Notes under the pieces: model-generated
Told to the model about the DNA's origin: nothing
The model's database searches: none
Seen by the model: the letters and a program-made list of their open reading frames with translations, nothing else
Shown: piece after piece, positions 1 to 8,650 of the stretch
Layout: every line of letters starts with the position of its first letter
Position numbering within the stretch: the stretch's first letter is position 1
Assembly: GCF_013201725.1 (NCBI RefSeq)
Contig: NZ_CP053835.1
Span: 1,922,001-1,986,000, forward strand
Direction of reading: 5' to 3'
DNA from: Arcobacter defluvii
Lineage (GTDB): Bacteria; Campylobacterota; Campylobacteria; Campylobacterales; Arcobacteraceae
Length of the DNA stretch: 64,000 bases
Translations under genes and position numbers: made by a program

Positions 1-7
1 AAAATAG

Positions 8-472
8 ATGTTTTTTTCAAAAGGTTTTTTGGGAACATCTGCTCCATTTTATTTAGATTTAGCAACAATTTATTTTGCAATATTACCTTTTTTATTAGCT
101 ATTAGTATCTATTTTGCTATTAAAAAAGAGTATAACAAACACTTTCTTTCACAAGCAATAATATTAGGTATCACTTTATTTATTGTTGTTATTTTTGAAA
201 TAGGTGTTAGAATAACTGGTGGATTTATTGAATATTCAAAATATAGCAATATCTCTTTTGATTTTATGGTAATCTTTTTAGTAATTCATATTTTAATAGC
301 AATTGCAGCTGTTGGTGGTTGGCTATATTTATTTATCTCTTCATATAAAGATTATGTTCATCGAAAACTTAATCCTAAAAAACATAAAAAAATGGGTAAA
401 GCTATTTTCTTAGCATTAACTGTAAGTTCTATTATGGGAATTTTTATCTATTTATTTTTATTTGTATTTTAA
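8..472 (+). CDS. DUF420-like membrane protein
   Basis: A 154-residue integral membrane protein of unknown function. Four hydrophobic segments are visible at about residues 15-37, 48-70, 84-109 and 130-153, with a basic loop rich in Lys and His before the last one. Size and layout fit the DUF420 (YozB-like) family, whose members often sit near heme or cytochrome oxidase genes; that context lies outside the window. An in-frame TAG at 5-7 means the ATG at 8 is the first possible start, although no ribosome site can be judged so near the edge. It is convergent with the next gene and ends in a shared hairpin. Confidence 0.65.
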   Translation: MFFSKGFLGTSAPFYLDLATIYFAILPFLLAISIYFAIKKEYNKHFLSQAIILGITLFIVVIFEIGVRITGGFIEYSKYSNISFDFMVIFLVIHILIAIAAVGGWLYLFISSYKDYVHRKLNPKKHKKMGKAIFLALTVSSIMGIFIYLFLFVF

Positions 473-500
473 ATATTAAGGTTTTAAACCTTAATATTTT
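471..500. terminator. Bidirectional hairpin terminator
   Basis: Inverted repeat AAATATTAAGG (471-481) and CCTTAATATTT (489-499) lies between convergent genes. Its short loop and A/T-rich flanks on both sides allow it to terminate transcription in both directions. Confidence 0.65.
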
Positions 501-506
501 TTCTTT

Positions 507-2348
507 TTAGTGTGTAACTATTTCAATATCAGCTATTTCTATTGGATAGTTTTGTTGATCTAAATCACCTGTCTCAGGAACTATTTCATAAGCTTTTGCT
601 TTAATATCAACATCATTTAAAGCACCTGCTCTTAAATTTATTTCTAAAACATCTAAATCTTTTACATCTATTACTAAACTGAACTCTTTTTCGATAGCTG
701 TATCTGTCCAGTTTTCATCCCATCCTTCAACTAATAAATATGATGAGATTACATTTTTTTGTAATCCACCATTCCAGATTTCACTTCCTGCATTGTAAAA
801 ATTAATTTTGTCAAAACTTTTTGTTGAATGTTTTTTAATTCTTGTTGCATCTGTAAGTTGAGGGAAAGAAACAGATATTCCTCCACTTGAAATTACTTCT
901 AAATTAGTTAAATATTTAAAATTTACTTTTAAAAGATTATTGCCAATAAACTCATAATCATAAAATACACCTTTTCCTGTATCATTTTGTCCTAATGTTG
1001 TATCATTAAAACTCTTTTTTTCAGGAAAAACTAATTCTTTTTCATCTAATACTTTTTTATTATTTACATAAACACCATCATTTTTCAATTCTGCTTCAAA
1101 TCTTTTTAAATTATTAGGAGCATCCATAAAATCTACTTTTGAATCTGGTTGTTTTAGATTTAGTAAATTTTTTACATTTAGTGCTGTATCATTATCTAAA
1201 TCTATTGCCAATTTTATAGTTTCAAAAATATCTTTTATATTTTTTGCATCTTCAATAGAACCATTTTTATTTAATCCTAAAGATAATTCATATTTTAAAG
1301 TATCAAAAATCTTTTGATTTTTTATCATATAATTAGTTGCACTTCCATTTGATGATACAGAAATTCCGCTTTGAAATAAAGATTTTAAATACTCTTGATA
1401 ATTTTCATCTTCTAAATATTTTGTTATTTCATCTAATTTTTTTATTGGTAATTTATCAACTACAAAATTTAAAGATGTTTTTTTCAAATTAGCAATTTCT
1501 TCATCATATTTTTTTGCATGAATTTCATCAAATGATATTTCACTTTTTCCTGAAACATTAAGTTCATCTTTTTCTGTATTTGATTTTATTACTACATTTT
1601 TGATATTAAATGATAAATCAGAACTTTGAAACTCAAAATTTTGAATAGTCAAATCTGAAACTTCTTTTTTATCATCAAAAATATAATCCAAATTTAAATT
1701 ATCTAATTGAAGAAAATCTTTTGCAGAATTATCTGTACTTGATAATTTTACTAAAGGTAATTTCATATTTTTACTATTTCCTTCTAAACCACGAATAGTT
1801 AAAAACATTAAATTTGGAATAACTGTATCAATATCTGCCAATTTATAATTTGCATTTCTATCAATTGTTACTTTTAGTTTTTTATCTTTTACAAAATTTA
1901 ATAACCAAGTATCAGCTTGACTATTTGGATTATTAGCAAGTAAATACATATTTTTTTTAGATAATTTAGATAAATAGATATTTGTATTTACATCCATACT
2001 TAAATTATTAATTAAAAAATCATAATCAAAAGTAATACCTTCAAAAAATTTCTCTTTTTCATATAAAGAAACTGAATTAAACTCTTTTTCTAAAGCTTTT
2101 TTTATTTCTTCATTTTTTATTTTACTAAAAATATATAAAGCTACTTTTTCAGGATAAATAACTTCAATTTGTCCATTTCCATTTGTTTTTAAATAATTTG
2201 ATGTTTGTTTATGAGTTACTAAAAATCCATTATTATTTAGCTCTTCAATTTTTGCTTTTATCAAACTATCAGATTTTATTTTAAAACCTACAACTACAGC
2301 TATTATAACTACTAAAATAGCTATTATTCCTAAAATAATTTTTTTCAT
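507..2348 (-). CDS. DUF945-like (YdgA-type) protein
   Basis: A 613-residue protein with one N-terminal membrane segment (about residues 3-22) and a long, mostly beta-rich remainder with many charged and Asn residues, presumably in the periplasm. Length and layout resemble the DUF945/YdgA family, in which a signal anchor precedes a repetitive lipid-transport-like beta region; this is a fold-level impression with no catalytic motif. It follows the DUF3465 gene with a 16-bp gap, so it is probably the last gene of a thiI-DUF3465-DUF945 transcription unit. The ATG at 2348 has a GGGGGA-type ribosome site just upstream. Confidence 0.6.
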   Translation of the reverse strand: MKKIILGIIAILVVIIAVVVGFKIKSDSLIKAKIEELNNNGFLVTHKQTSNYLKTNGNGQIEVIYPEKVALYIFSKIKNEEIKKALEKEFNSVSLYEKEKFFEGITFDYDFLINNLSMDVNTNIYLSKLSKKNMYLLANNPNSQADTWLLNFVKDKKLKVTIDRNANYKLADIDTVIPNLMFLTIRGLEGNSKNMKLPLVKLSSTDNSAKDFLQLDNLNLDYIFDDKKEVSDLTIQNFEFQSSDLSFNIKNVVIKSNTEKDELNVSGKSEISFDEIHAKKYDEEIANLKKTSLNFVVDKLPIKKLDEITKYLEDENYQEYLKSLFQSGISVSSNGSATNYMIKNQKIFDTLKYELSLGLNKNGSIEDAKNIKDIFETIKLAIDLDNDTALNVKNLLNLKQPDSKVDFMDAPNNLKRFEAELKNDGVYVNNKKVLDEKELVFPEKKSFNDTTLGQNDTGKGVFYDYEFIGNNLLKVNFKYLTNLEVISSGGISVSFPQLTDATRIKKHSTKSFDKINFYNAGSEIWNGGLQKNVISSYLLVEGWDENWTDTAIEKEFSLVIDVKDLDVLEINLRAGALNDVDIKAKAYEIVPETGDLDQQNYPIEIADIEIVTH

Positions 2349-2364
2349 ACTTCCCCCTTTTTTC

Positions 2365-2757
2365 TTATTGATAAATTGTTCCTTTGTGTTTTAACCAGCC
2401 ATCTTTATGTTTTTTTCTTGGATCATGGTGAGTCCAATGAATTACTCCACCTTTATTATTCCACTCATATTCTCCATAAAATTCGACAGTATCACCAACT
2501 TGTAAATCATCTATTCTTTTAGCTAAATCTATATTATGAGCAACTAAAATTGATAATTTTGTTGGTAATTTTAATATAAATCTTTGATGTTTTGAACCTT
2601 TTGTATCATCTTTTAAAATTTTAATAACTTTTCCACTTCCTTGAACTTGAATATCACTTTGTTTGTTATGATATGCTTTATCTATAATTGGATTTGCAAA
2701 AACTAAACTTGTTGATAAACAAAATGCTGTAAAAAGTGCTAATAAAAACTTTTTCAT
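2365..2757 (-). CDS. DUF3465 exported protein
   Basis: A 130-residue exported protein. A signal peptide covers residues 1-21 with a likely cut after SLVFA. The mature part is a small beta-barrel-like domain with the family's C-terminal signature IHWTHHDPRKKHKDGW, which matches DUF3465. The OB-fold-like pattern (VQGSGKVIKIL, VGDTVEFYGEYEWN) suggests binding of a ligand or nucleic acid, but no function is known. Its ATG overlaps the last base of the thiI stop codon, so the two are translationally coupled. Confidence 0.75.
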   Translation of the reverse strand: MKKFLLALFTAFCLSTSLVFANPIIDKAYHNKQSDIQVQGSGKVIKILKDDTKGSKHQRFILKLPTKLSILVAHNIDLAKRIDDLQVGDTVEFYGEYEWNNKGGVIHWTHHDPRKKHKDGWLKHKGTIYQ

Positions 2758-4229
2758 TATTTAATCTCTGGTCTATAAACTTTTATATTTGTATAACCTT
2801 CACTATCTCTTAAATATTGGGCATGTAATTGACTCATTATTCCTTTATCACAATAGAATAAATAAGTTTTATCTTGAGGTAGTTTTTTTAATTCATTTTT
2901 TAACTCATAAAATGGAATTTTTAAAGTCTCACAAGAAGTTTCTATACAATCAGGAGTTTGTCTAATATCTATAACTGTGTAATCTCCACTATTTAAATCA
3001 GTAATTATCTCCATTTGCCCTATTTCATTTACATCTTGATCTATTTCATCTACATTTACAAATACAGATTTTTTAACAGATTCATCTAAAATAGAATAAT
3101 CAAAAGCTTTTGCTTCTTTTTCCATTCTTTCATAACTTCCATGAGTTACTGGATTTTTTGAAATTACTCCACAATACTCAGGCATAGATTCTGCAAATCT
3201 TCTTGTTCCAATTTTATAAGCAATATCAATAATATCTGGTTTACTCATCATTGCAAGTGGTCGTAAAACAAGTTTATTTGTACATTGGTCAATTAATGCT
3301 AGATTTCTTAATGTTTGACTTGAAACTTGTGCAACACTTTCACCAGTTACTAAAGCATCTATTCCCATACTATTTGCTATTTTTTCACTTGCTGTTAGCA
3401 TCAACCTTTTTAACATAACTCCCATATAAGGTTGACTCACACTTTTAAAAATTTCAGTTACAACATCATCAAAAGGTACACTAATAAATGAAACCCTATG
3501 AGAACTTCCAAATTTATTCCAAAGATAATAAGCTACTTGTTTTACTCCAATTTCATGCGCTATTCCACCAAGATTAAAAAAAATAAAGTGAGTTTTTATT
3601 CCTCTTTTCATTGTAAGATATGAAGCAACTGTTGAGTCAAATCCACCTGACATCAAAGATATTATACTTCCTTGAGTTCCAATAGGAAAACCTCTAAGTC
3701 CCATATGTTTTTTTGTAATAATATTTAACTTTGTATGTTCAAGCTCTATGTTTATAGTTACCTCAGCATTTTTTAAAGCAACACCTTTTGTTTCTGGGTT
3801 CATTGCTAACATATAACCACCAACAGTTTGTTCTATATTTGTAGATTTAAAATCTTGTGTTCCAGTTCTTTTTGCTCTTATAACAAAAGTTTTACCTTTT
3901 ATTTCATCTGCCATCATTTCATTTACTTTTACTTTAATATCATCTAAAGTATTCATATTATCAAATTGCAATGCTTCTAATATTTGTTCTATTCCTGGAG
4001 TATCAAGTAGTTTTGTTCGAACTTGGTCAACTACTTCTATAGGACAAACTATTTCTACTTTGTCAAAAAATTTTTTGATTTGTATATCACTTGAAATTCT
4101 TGATAAAAGATTTACAAGATTATTATAAACTTGGGCTATCATCTGTCTTTTTGCAGTTGTGCCTTTTATCATAATTTCTGTGAAATATTTTATTATGAAT
4201 TTTTGTGTTTTGATTTGTGATTTATCCAT
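2757..4229 (-). CDS. thiI: tRNA 4-thiouridine synthetase ThiI
   Basis: ThiI adenylates U8 of tRNA and transfers sulfur to make 4-thiouridine; it can also supply sulfur for thiamine thiazole. The 490 residues show the expected order: an N-terminal ferredoxin-like plus THUMP region (about 10-175), a PP-loop ATP pyrophosphatase motif MSGGFDST (193-200), a conserved Cys353 in EYCGV, and a C-terminal rhodanese domain with its persulfide Cys460 in FYCDKG. Both cysteines used by the long, E. coli-type ThiI are therefore present. An extended -10 promoter lies upstream at 4265-4272. It heads a small operon with the DUF3465 gene. Confidence 0.95.
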   Translation of the reverse strand: MDKSQIKTQKFIIKYFTEIMIKGTTAKRQMIAQVYNNLVNLLSRISSDIQIKKFFDKVEIVCPIEVVDQVRTKLLDTPGIEQILEALQFDNMNTLDDIKVKVNEMMADEIKGKTFVIRAKRTGTQDFKSTNIEQTVGGYMLAMNPETKGVALKNAEVTINIELEHTKLNIITKKHMGLRGFPIGTQGSIISLMSGGFDSTVASYLTMKRGIKTHFIFFNLGGIAHEIGVKQVAYYLWNKFGSSHRVSFISVPFDDVVTEIFKSVSQPYMGVMLKRLMLTASEKIANSMGIDALVTGESVAQVSSQTLRNLALIDQCTNKLVLRPLAMMSKPDIIDIAYKIGTRRFAESMPEYCGVISKNPVTHGSYERMEKEAKAFDYSILDESVKKSVFVNVDEIDQDVNEIGQMEIITDLNSGDYTVIDIRQTPDCIETSCETLKIPFYELKNELKKLPQDKTYLFYCDKGIMSQLHAQYLRDSEGYTNIKVYRPEIK

Positions 4230-4264
4230 GTATTTGAAAGACCTTCTATTTTTTATTGGTGCGA

Positions 4265-4272
4265 ATTATAAC
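4265..4272 (-). promoter_or_regulatory. Extended -10 promoter of thiI
   Basis: On the minus strand the sequence reads TGTTATAAT. This is a perfect -10 hexamer with an upstream TG, about 36 bases before the thiI start. No good -35 is visible, as is usual for sigma-70 promoters in Campylobacterota. Confidence 0.5.
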
Positions 4273-4356
4273 ATAACAGTTGTAAAGGTAAGTATTTTTA
4301 TTTTTTTCTATAATTTTTTTTGACATAATACCCGTTTGTAAAAAAAGGAATAAAGT

Positions 4357-4548
4357 ATGCAAGAAAACCAATATGAAAAAATTAGATTATTATTTTTTAA
4401 ACTAATTGCTGAAACTAAAGAGTTAACAACTAATGAATTTGAAAATATAATAAATCAAGTTTTTGAAGCAAATCCATCAATAACAAAAGAGATGAAAGAA
4501 AGACTGGTTATTGATATTACAAAAATGAGAGAAGATTTATTAAAATAA
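4357..4548 (+). CDS. Small hypothetical protein
   Basis: A 63-residue, probably all-helical protein with no recognisable domain, signal peptide or membrane segment. It has a good AAGGAA ribosome site about 6 bases before the ATG and is followed 10 bp later by another small gene on the same strand, so the two look like one transcript. It starts divergently from thiI. Composition and codon use match the neighbours. Function unknown. Confidence 0.55.
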   Translation: MQENQYEKIRLLFFKLIAETKELTTNEFENIINQVFEANPSITKEMKERLVIDITKMREDLLK

Positions 4549-4558
4549 AGAGGAAAAT

Positions 4559-4813
4559 ATGGATATAGATACTTTAGAAGATTTAGCTAAAGAGTTAAAA
4601 TCTGATGAAAATGAAAATGCACTAGAACTTTTTAAAGAGTATGCAAAAATCAACAAAATTGATGAAGAAGAATTAGAACAAATTCTTTCAAAAAAATATG
4701 ATTGTTTCAAATGTGAAAGTTGTGATAAATTTTATTGTTATGATGAGTATTCATTTTTTGATGAAAAATGTATTTATTGTTGTGATACAGATACAGAAGA
4801 TGAGGATTATTAA
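4559..4813 (+). CDS. Small acidic cysteine-rich protein
   Basis: An 84-residue acidic protein. The first half is helical. The second half has seven cysteines, CFKCESC, FYC and KCIYCC, set like a zinc ribbon or other metal site, followed by an acidic tail (DTDTEDEDY). An AGAGGAAA ribosome site lies just upstream. It is the second gene of a two-gene unit and ends directly in a strong hairpin terminator. I do not recognise the family; metal binding is inferred from the cysteine spacing only. Confidence 0.55.
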   Translation: MDIDTLEDLAKELKSDENENALELFKEYAKINKIDEEELEQILSKKYDCFKCESCDKFYCYDEYSFFDEKCIYCCDTDTEDEDY

Positions 4814-4846
4814 AACAAGCTCAGAATATAGAGCTTGTTTTCTTTT
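4813..4846. terminator. Bidirectional hairpin terminator
   Basis: AAACAAGCTC (4813-4822) and GAGCTTGTTT (4831-4840) form a 10-bp stem with an 8-base loop followed by TCTTTT. It begins at the stop codon of the small cysteine-rich gene and ends next to the stop of the convergent antiporter gene. Confidence 0.8.
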
Positions 4847-6299
4847 ATGGTTTAAATCTTTTTAGAACTTTTTTATATCTATTTTCACTATTACATTGGA
4901 TTAATAACATATCATTTTCTTCTAAGATTGTAGAACCAGTTGGTTTTAAATAATCATTTTCTCTTTTTATTAGAAGAATCAAAAAATCAGCAGGAAGATT
5001 TAATTCCACTATACTTAAGCCAATAACTTTCGAATTTTCTTCAATATAAAATTGTTTTAAAGTATGATAAAAAAGTGGTGAAGCTATAACATTATCTGGT
5101 TTAAAATCTTTACTTTTTGATTCAACATTTAACCATTTTGCCATAAGAGGAAGAGTTGTTCCTTGAATCAAAATTGAAAATAAAACAATAAAAAATACTA
5201 TATTAAAAATCAAATTTGATTTATCAAATCCTTGTAAATATGGGTATGTTGCCAAAATAATTGGAACAGCTCCTCTTAAACCAACCCAAGAAATAAAAGC
5301 TTTTTCTTTTATGGTAAAAGAACTGAAAATCGTACTTATAAAAACCCCTGCTGGTCTTGCTATAAACATTAAACAAAAAGCAATAAGTAAGCCAGATAAA
5401 GCAATATCAGGAAGTTCAGATGGGAAAACTAAAAGTCCAAGAGCTAAAAAGACTGTTATTTGCATAATCCAAGATAAACCTTCATGGAAACCAATTAGAT
5501 TTTTTTTATGTACAAACTCTTTTGTATTTGCAACAATACCTGCTAAATAAACAGCTAAAAAACCATTTCCTTCTAATAGTGATGTACTTGAAAATAAAAA
5601 TAGAATCCAACCAATAGTAAATACAGGATATAATCCATAAAAACTCAAATGTATTCTATTTAATATGGGAGGTAATAATATTCCAAAAATATAACCTAAA
5701 GCTCCACCTATTATAAATTGTAAAAAAAATCTCAAAATCCATTCTGTTATACTTGAGCTTTCAGGTAACATCAAAATTTGTAATATAGCAACTGTTAAAA
5801 AGATTGCCATTGGATCATTACTTCCTGATTCAAGTTCTAAAAGTGGAGTAAGTTTCTTTTTTAAAGAAATACCTTTTGCTCTTAATATTGCAAAAACTGC
5901 AGCTGCATCTGTTGAAGAGATAATCGCTCCAACAAGTAAAGATTCCAAAAAAGTAAATCCAAGTATATAATAAACACAAATTGCAACAAAAAAAGCTGTT
6001 AAAAATACTCCAACTGTTGCTAAAATCAATCCATCTTTTAAAACAGGTTTTATTGATTTCCAAGCTGTATCTAAACCACCACCAAATAAGATAAAAATAA
6101 GAGCTAAAGTTCCAATATGTTGAGCAAGTTCTACATTGTCAAAATGTATGCCTAAAATTCCATCTGAACCAGCTAACATTCCAAGCCCTAAAAATATAAA
6201 TAAAGAAGGTATTCCAAAATTACTAGATAGCTTACTAGCTACAACACTTAAAAGCATCAAAAAAGCAGTAATTAATAAATAAAATTCAATAGATGCCAT
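4845..6299 (-). CDS. K+/H+ antiporter, NhaP2/CvrA-like
   Basis: A 484-residue inner-membrane cation/proton antiporter of the CPA1 type. About a dozen hydrophobic segments fill residues 1-385 and include the ion-site helix ISSTDAAAVFAIL (about 127-139) with its conserved Asp. Residues about 400-484 form a soluble TrkA-C-like domain (VIGLSIVELNLP, EENDMLLIQC), as in NhaP2/CvrA, which exports K+ to balance cell volume. Substrate choice between K+ and Na+ cannot be settled from sequence alone. The gene stands alone between a terminator and a short intergenic region. Confidence 0.85.
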   Translation of the reverse strand: MASIEFYLLITAFLMLLSVVASKLSSNFGIPSLFIFLGLGMLAGSDGILGIHFDNVELAQHIGTLALIFILFGGGLDTAWKSIKPVLKDGLILATVGVFLTAFFVAICVYYILGFTFLESLLVGAIISSTDAAAVFAILRAKGISLKKKLTPLLELESGSNDPMAIFLTVAILQILMLPESSSITEWILRFFLQFIIGGALGYIFGILLPPILNRIHLSFYGLYPVFTIGWILFLFSSTSLLEGNGFLAVYLAGIVANTKEFVHKKNLIGFHEGLSWIMQITVFLALGLLVFPSELPDIALSGLLIAFCLMFIARPAGVFISTIFSSFTIKEKAFISWVGLRGAVPIILATYPYLQGFDKSNLIFNIVFFIVLFSILIQGTTLPLMAKWLNVESKSKDFKPDNVIASPLFYHTLKQFYIEENSKVIGLSIVELNLPADFLILLIKRENDYLKPTGSTILEENDMLLIQCNSENRYKKVLKRFKP

Positions 6300-6389
6300 A
6301 AAACTCCTCTTTTATAAATAATAAAAATTATATCTTAAAAAAATTAAATTATTATAGTCACTATTGATTAATAAAAAGTACGAAATAGA

Positions 6390-6421
6390 AGTATAAAAGC
6401 TTTCTATGTAGCTTTTATACT
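6390..6421 (-). terminator. Hairpin terminator of the DUF1538 operon
   Basis: AGTATAAAAGCT (6390-6401) and AGCTTTTATACT (6410-6421) form a perfect 12-bp stem. The TAG stop codon of the DUF1538 gene (6404-6406) sits inside the 8-base loop. The T-rich tract on the minus strand is imperfect and begins several bases later. Confidence 0.55.
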
Positions 6422-7900
6422 ATTTATTAAATTTATGATTATACTATAAGTCATAACTGTAATCATTGGAAAAACTGAAGCAAAAGCAATAAGACCAAAT
6501 CCATCCATTAAAACATTTCTTCCTTCTATATTTGAAGCTAAAAATATTCCAAAAGCAGTTACAATGGGAACAGTAATTTCAGAAGTTGTAACTCCTCCTA
6601 AATCAAAAGCAAAAGCAACTATTTGTTTTGGTGCAAATATAGTTAAAATTACAACTATACTATAAAGAATAGTTATCAATAACCAAATATTATATCCATT
6701 TACTATTTTATAAGCTCCAAATAAAATACCACTTCCGACTCCTATGGCAACTAATAATCTGATAATTGTTACATTCAATCGAATACTTGACATTTTATCA
6801 GCTTGTTTTATAACTGCAATCAAAGCTGGTTCTGCCATTGTTGTTCCAAATCCAATTAGAAATGCGAACAAATATATAAAAAATACATTATTCATTTGTA
6901 CTAGATTATTTGCTATTGATTCACCAATAGGGAAAAGTCCTAGTTTTATTCCAACGATAAAACCATATAAACCAATAATTAAAAAAATAAAACCAAATAT
7001 CACACCTGAAAGATTTGCTAAAGGCTTTTTAATAACTAAATATTGAAATATTAAAATCGTAGCAATTATTGGAACCAAATTTAGAAAAGTTTTAAATAAA
7101 TCTATAACTATTCCAAATAGAGTAAAACCCTTGTCATAGTGTGCTTCATCTTCAACATTTGATATAAATTCTATAGTTTCACTTCCAAAATCGCTTCCTA
7201 AAGCAAATATTCCATAAAGTTGAATACTAATCATAGGAGTAATAGCTGCAAGTGCAACAAAACCAAAACCATCTTTTAAAACACTTCTTCCTTGTAAAGC
7301 AGAAGCAATACCAACACCTAAAGCGACGATTAAAGGAACTGTTGCTACATTTGTAGCAACTCCACCAGAATCATAAGCTAAGCCTATGATTGCAGTTGGT
7401 GTAAAATAAGTCACTATTAAAACTATTAAATATCCAATTATTATAATAACTGCTATATTCCAACCTATAATTGTTCTTATTATTCCAAAAGCAGTAATTA
7501 ATCCTACACTTATAGCAATTATTATTCTTAAAGTTAAAGGATTTAAGGCTCCTTGAGTAATCTCTCCTGCTTGAGAAGCTACAGCAATAATTGCAGGTTC
7601 TGCAATAGATGCACTAAAACCTAAAGAAAATCCAAAAAGTGCAAATAATAGTATAGATTTTCTTTCTAAAAATTCACTAGATAAATTATTGCCTAAAGGG
7701 AAAATTCCTATTTCTAGCCCCATTAAAAAAAATGTAACTCCGACTATTACAATTATAAAACCTATACAAATTGAAATTACATCTTGTGGTAAACTTTGAA
7801 AAACAAAAAGTTGAAATCCTATGATTATTAATAAAATTGGAATTAAATTTACAGCTGATTCTACTAAAGTATATCTAAACTGTTTTATTAACTCATGCAC
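6404..7900 (-). CDS. Duplicated DUF1538 membrane transporter-like protein
   Basis: A 498-residue polytopic membrane protein made of two homologous halves (about residues 10-240 and 255-495). Each half carries the same motif set: AEPAIIAV/AEPALIAV, then DSGGVAT/DLGGVTT, then GRSVLKDGFG/GRNVLMDGFG and a PMI. This is the DUF1538 family in its double-domain form. Paired inverted halves are typical of secondary transporters, but the substrate is unknown. It is the last gene of an operon behind Usp, P-II-like and CBS genes, which suggests transport controlled by nucleotide or energy state. The gap to the CBS gene is 3 bp. Confidence 0.8.
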   Translation of the reverse strand: MHELIKQFRYTLVESAVNLIPILLIIIGFQLFVFQSLPQDVISICIGFIIVIVGVTFFLMGLEIGIFPLGNNLSSEFLERKSILLFALFGFSLGFSASIAEPAIIAVASQAGEITQGALNPLTLRIIIAISVGLITAFGIIRTIIGWNIAVIIIIGYLIVLIVTYFTPTAIIGLAYDSGGVATNVATVPLIVALGVGIASALQGRSVLKDGFGFVALAAITPMISIQLYGIFALGSDFGSETIEFISNVEDEAHYDKGFTLFGIVIDLFKTFLNLVPIIATILIFQYLVIKKPLANLSGVIFGFIFLIIGLYGFIVGIKLGLFPIGESIANNLVQMNNVFFIYLFAFLIGFGTTMAEPALIAVIKQADKMSSIRLNVTIIRLLVAIGVGSGILFGAYKIVNGYNIWLLITILYSIVVILTIFAPKQIVAFAFDLGGVTTSEITVPIVTAFGIFLASNIEGRNVLMDGFGLIAFASVFPMITVMTYSIIINLINSIKAT

Positions 7901-7903
7901 ATT

Positions 7904-8290
7904 TTACTCCACCCAAGTCATCAAATAGTTAGTTAAATCTGTAATTGACAAAACACCTTCAAGTTCATTATTATCTGTAACAACAACTCTTTTAATATTA
8001 TGTTCTATCATTATTTTAGCAGCATATTTAACATCAATTTTTGAAGATACACTAAATGCAGGCTTTTTATATAAATCATAAACATTTAATAAATCAATAT
8101 CACCATCTTCAGCTACAATTGCTTTTAAAATTTGTGTATTTGTGATAATTCCATAAGCATCAGATGGAGAATTTTTTTCAACAACCAATACTTTTAAATT
8201 TTTTTCTTTCATAAGTTGTAATGCTTCTTTTAAAGTTGCATAAGGCTTAATAGTCGTAACATCTTTTTTCATCAAATTTTCAACTAACAT
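7904..8290 (-). CDS. CBS-domain pair protein
   Basis: A 128-residue protein that is essentially one Bateman module: CBS1 at about 1-60 (MKKDVTTIKPYATLKEALQLM) and CBS2 at about 68-127 (VSSKIDVKYAAKIMIEHN, ending in VVTDNNELEGVLSITDL). Such pairs bind AMP, ATP or similar ligands and act as regulatory subunits. No enzyme domain is attached. Its place between a P-II-like protein and the DUF1538 transporter, with gaps of 9 and 3 bp, suggests it senses adenylates for that transporter. This role is inference. Confidence 0.85.
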   Translation of the reverse strand: MLVENLMKKDVTTIKPYATLKEALQLMKEKNLKVLVVEKNSPSDAYGIITNTQILKAIVAEDGDIDLLNVYDLYKKPAFSVSSKIDVKYAAKIMIEHNIKRVVVTDNNELEGVLSITDLTNYLMTWVE

Positions 8291-8299
8291 ACTTTTCCC

Positions 8300-8650
8300 T
8301 TATAAATCATCTTCATTTTTTATTGTATCTTCAAATTTTTTTAAAACTTCTCTATCTAAACCAATGATATGAGATATTGGCATTGTAAAAGCAACACAAT
8401 TTGTACCTTTGTTCAAAATCTCATTATTTATTGCTTTAAGCACCTTTTTTGATAATCTTTCTTCAAGTACATAAAGAATAACTGTTTGATTTCCATCAAA
8501 AGTTAAGGAAAAAAAACTCTTTTTATTCCCCGAACTACTTCCTCTTGCTTGTACAATAGTTGCTCCATCAGCACCATATTCTTTAGCTACTAATTTAATT
8601 TTATCTTCATGTTCAGAAGATGCTATAACAACTAATGTAACAAATTTCAT
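8300..8650 (-). CDS. P-II-like signalling protein
   Basis: A 116-residue protein with the ferredoxin-like fold pattern of the GlnB/P-II superfamily: a beta strand MKFVTLVVIAS, a central GADGATIVQARGSSSG loop in the T-loop position, and a LEERLSKKVLKAINNEIL helix. It lacks the Tyr51-type uridylylation motif of GlnB, so it belongs to the P-II-like group of transporter-linked sensors rather than nitrogen regulators. Its start overlaps the Usp stop by 4 bases, giving translational coupling. Partner and ligand are not known; the nearby DUF1538 protein is the obvious candidate. Confidence 0.7.
   Translation of the reverse strand: MKFVTLVVIASSEHEDKIKLVAKEYGADGATIVQARGSSSGNKKSFFSLTFDGNQTVILYVLEERLSKKVLKAINNEILNKGTNCVAFTMPISHIIGLDREVLKKFEDTIKNEDDL

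Noticed and set aside
5311-5550. Plus-strand 79-codon frame within the antiporter gene
   Set aside because: It is antisense to a strongly supported membrane-protein gene, with no ribosome site or family resemblance.
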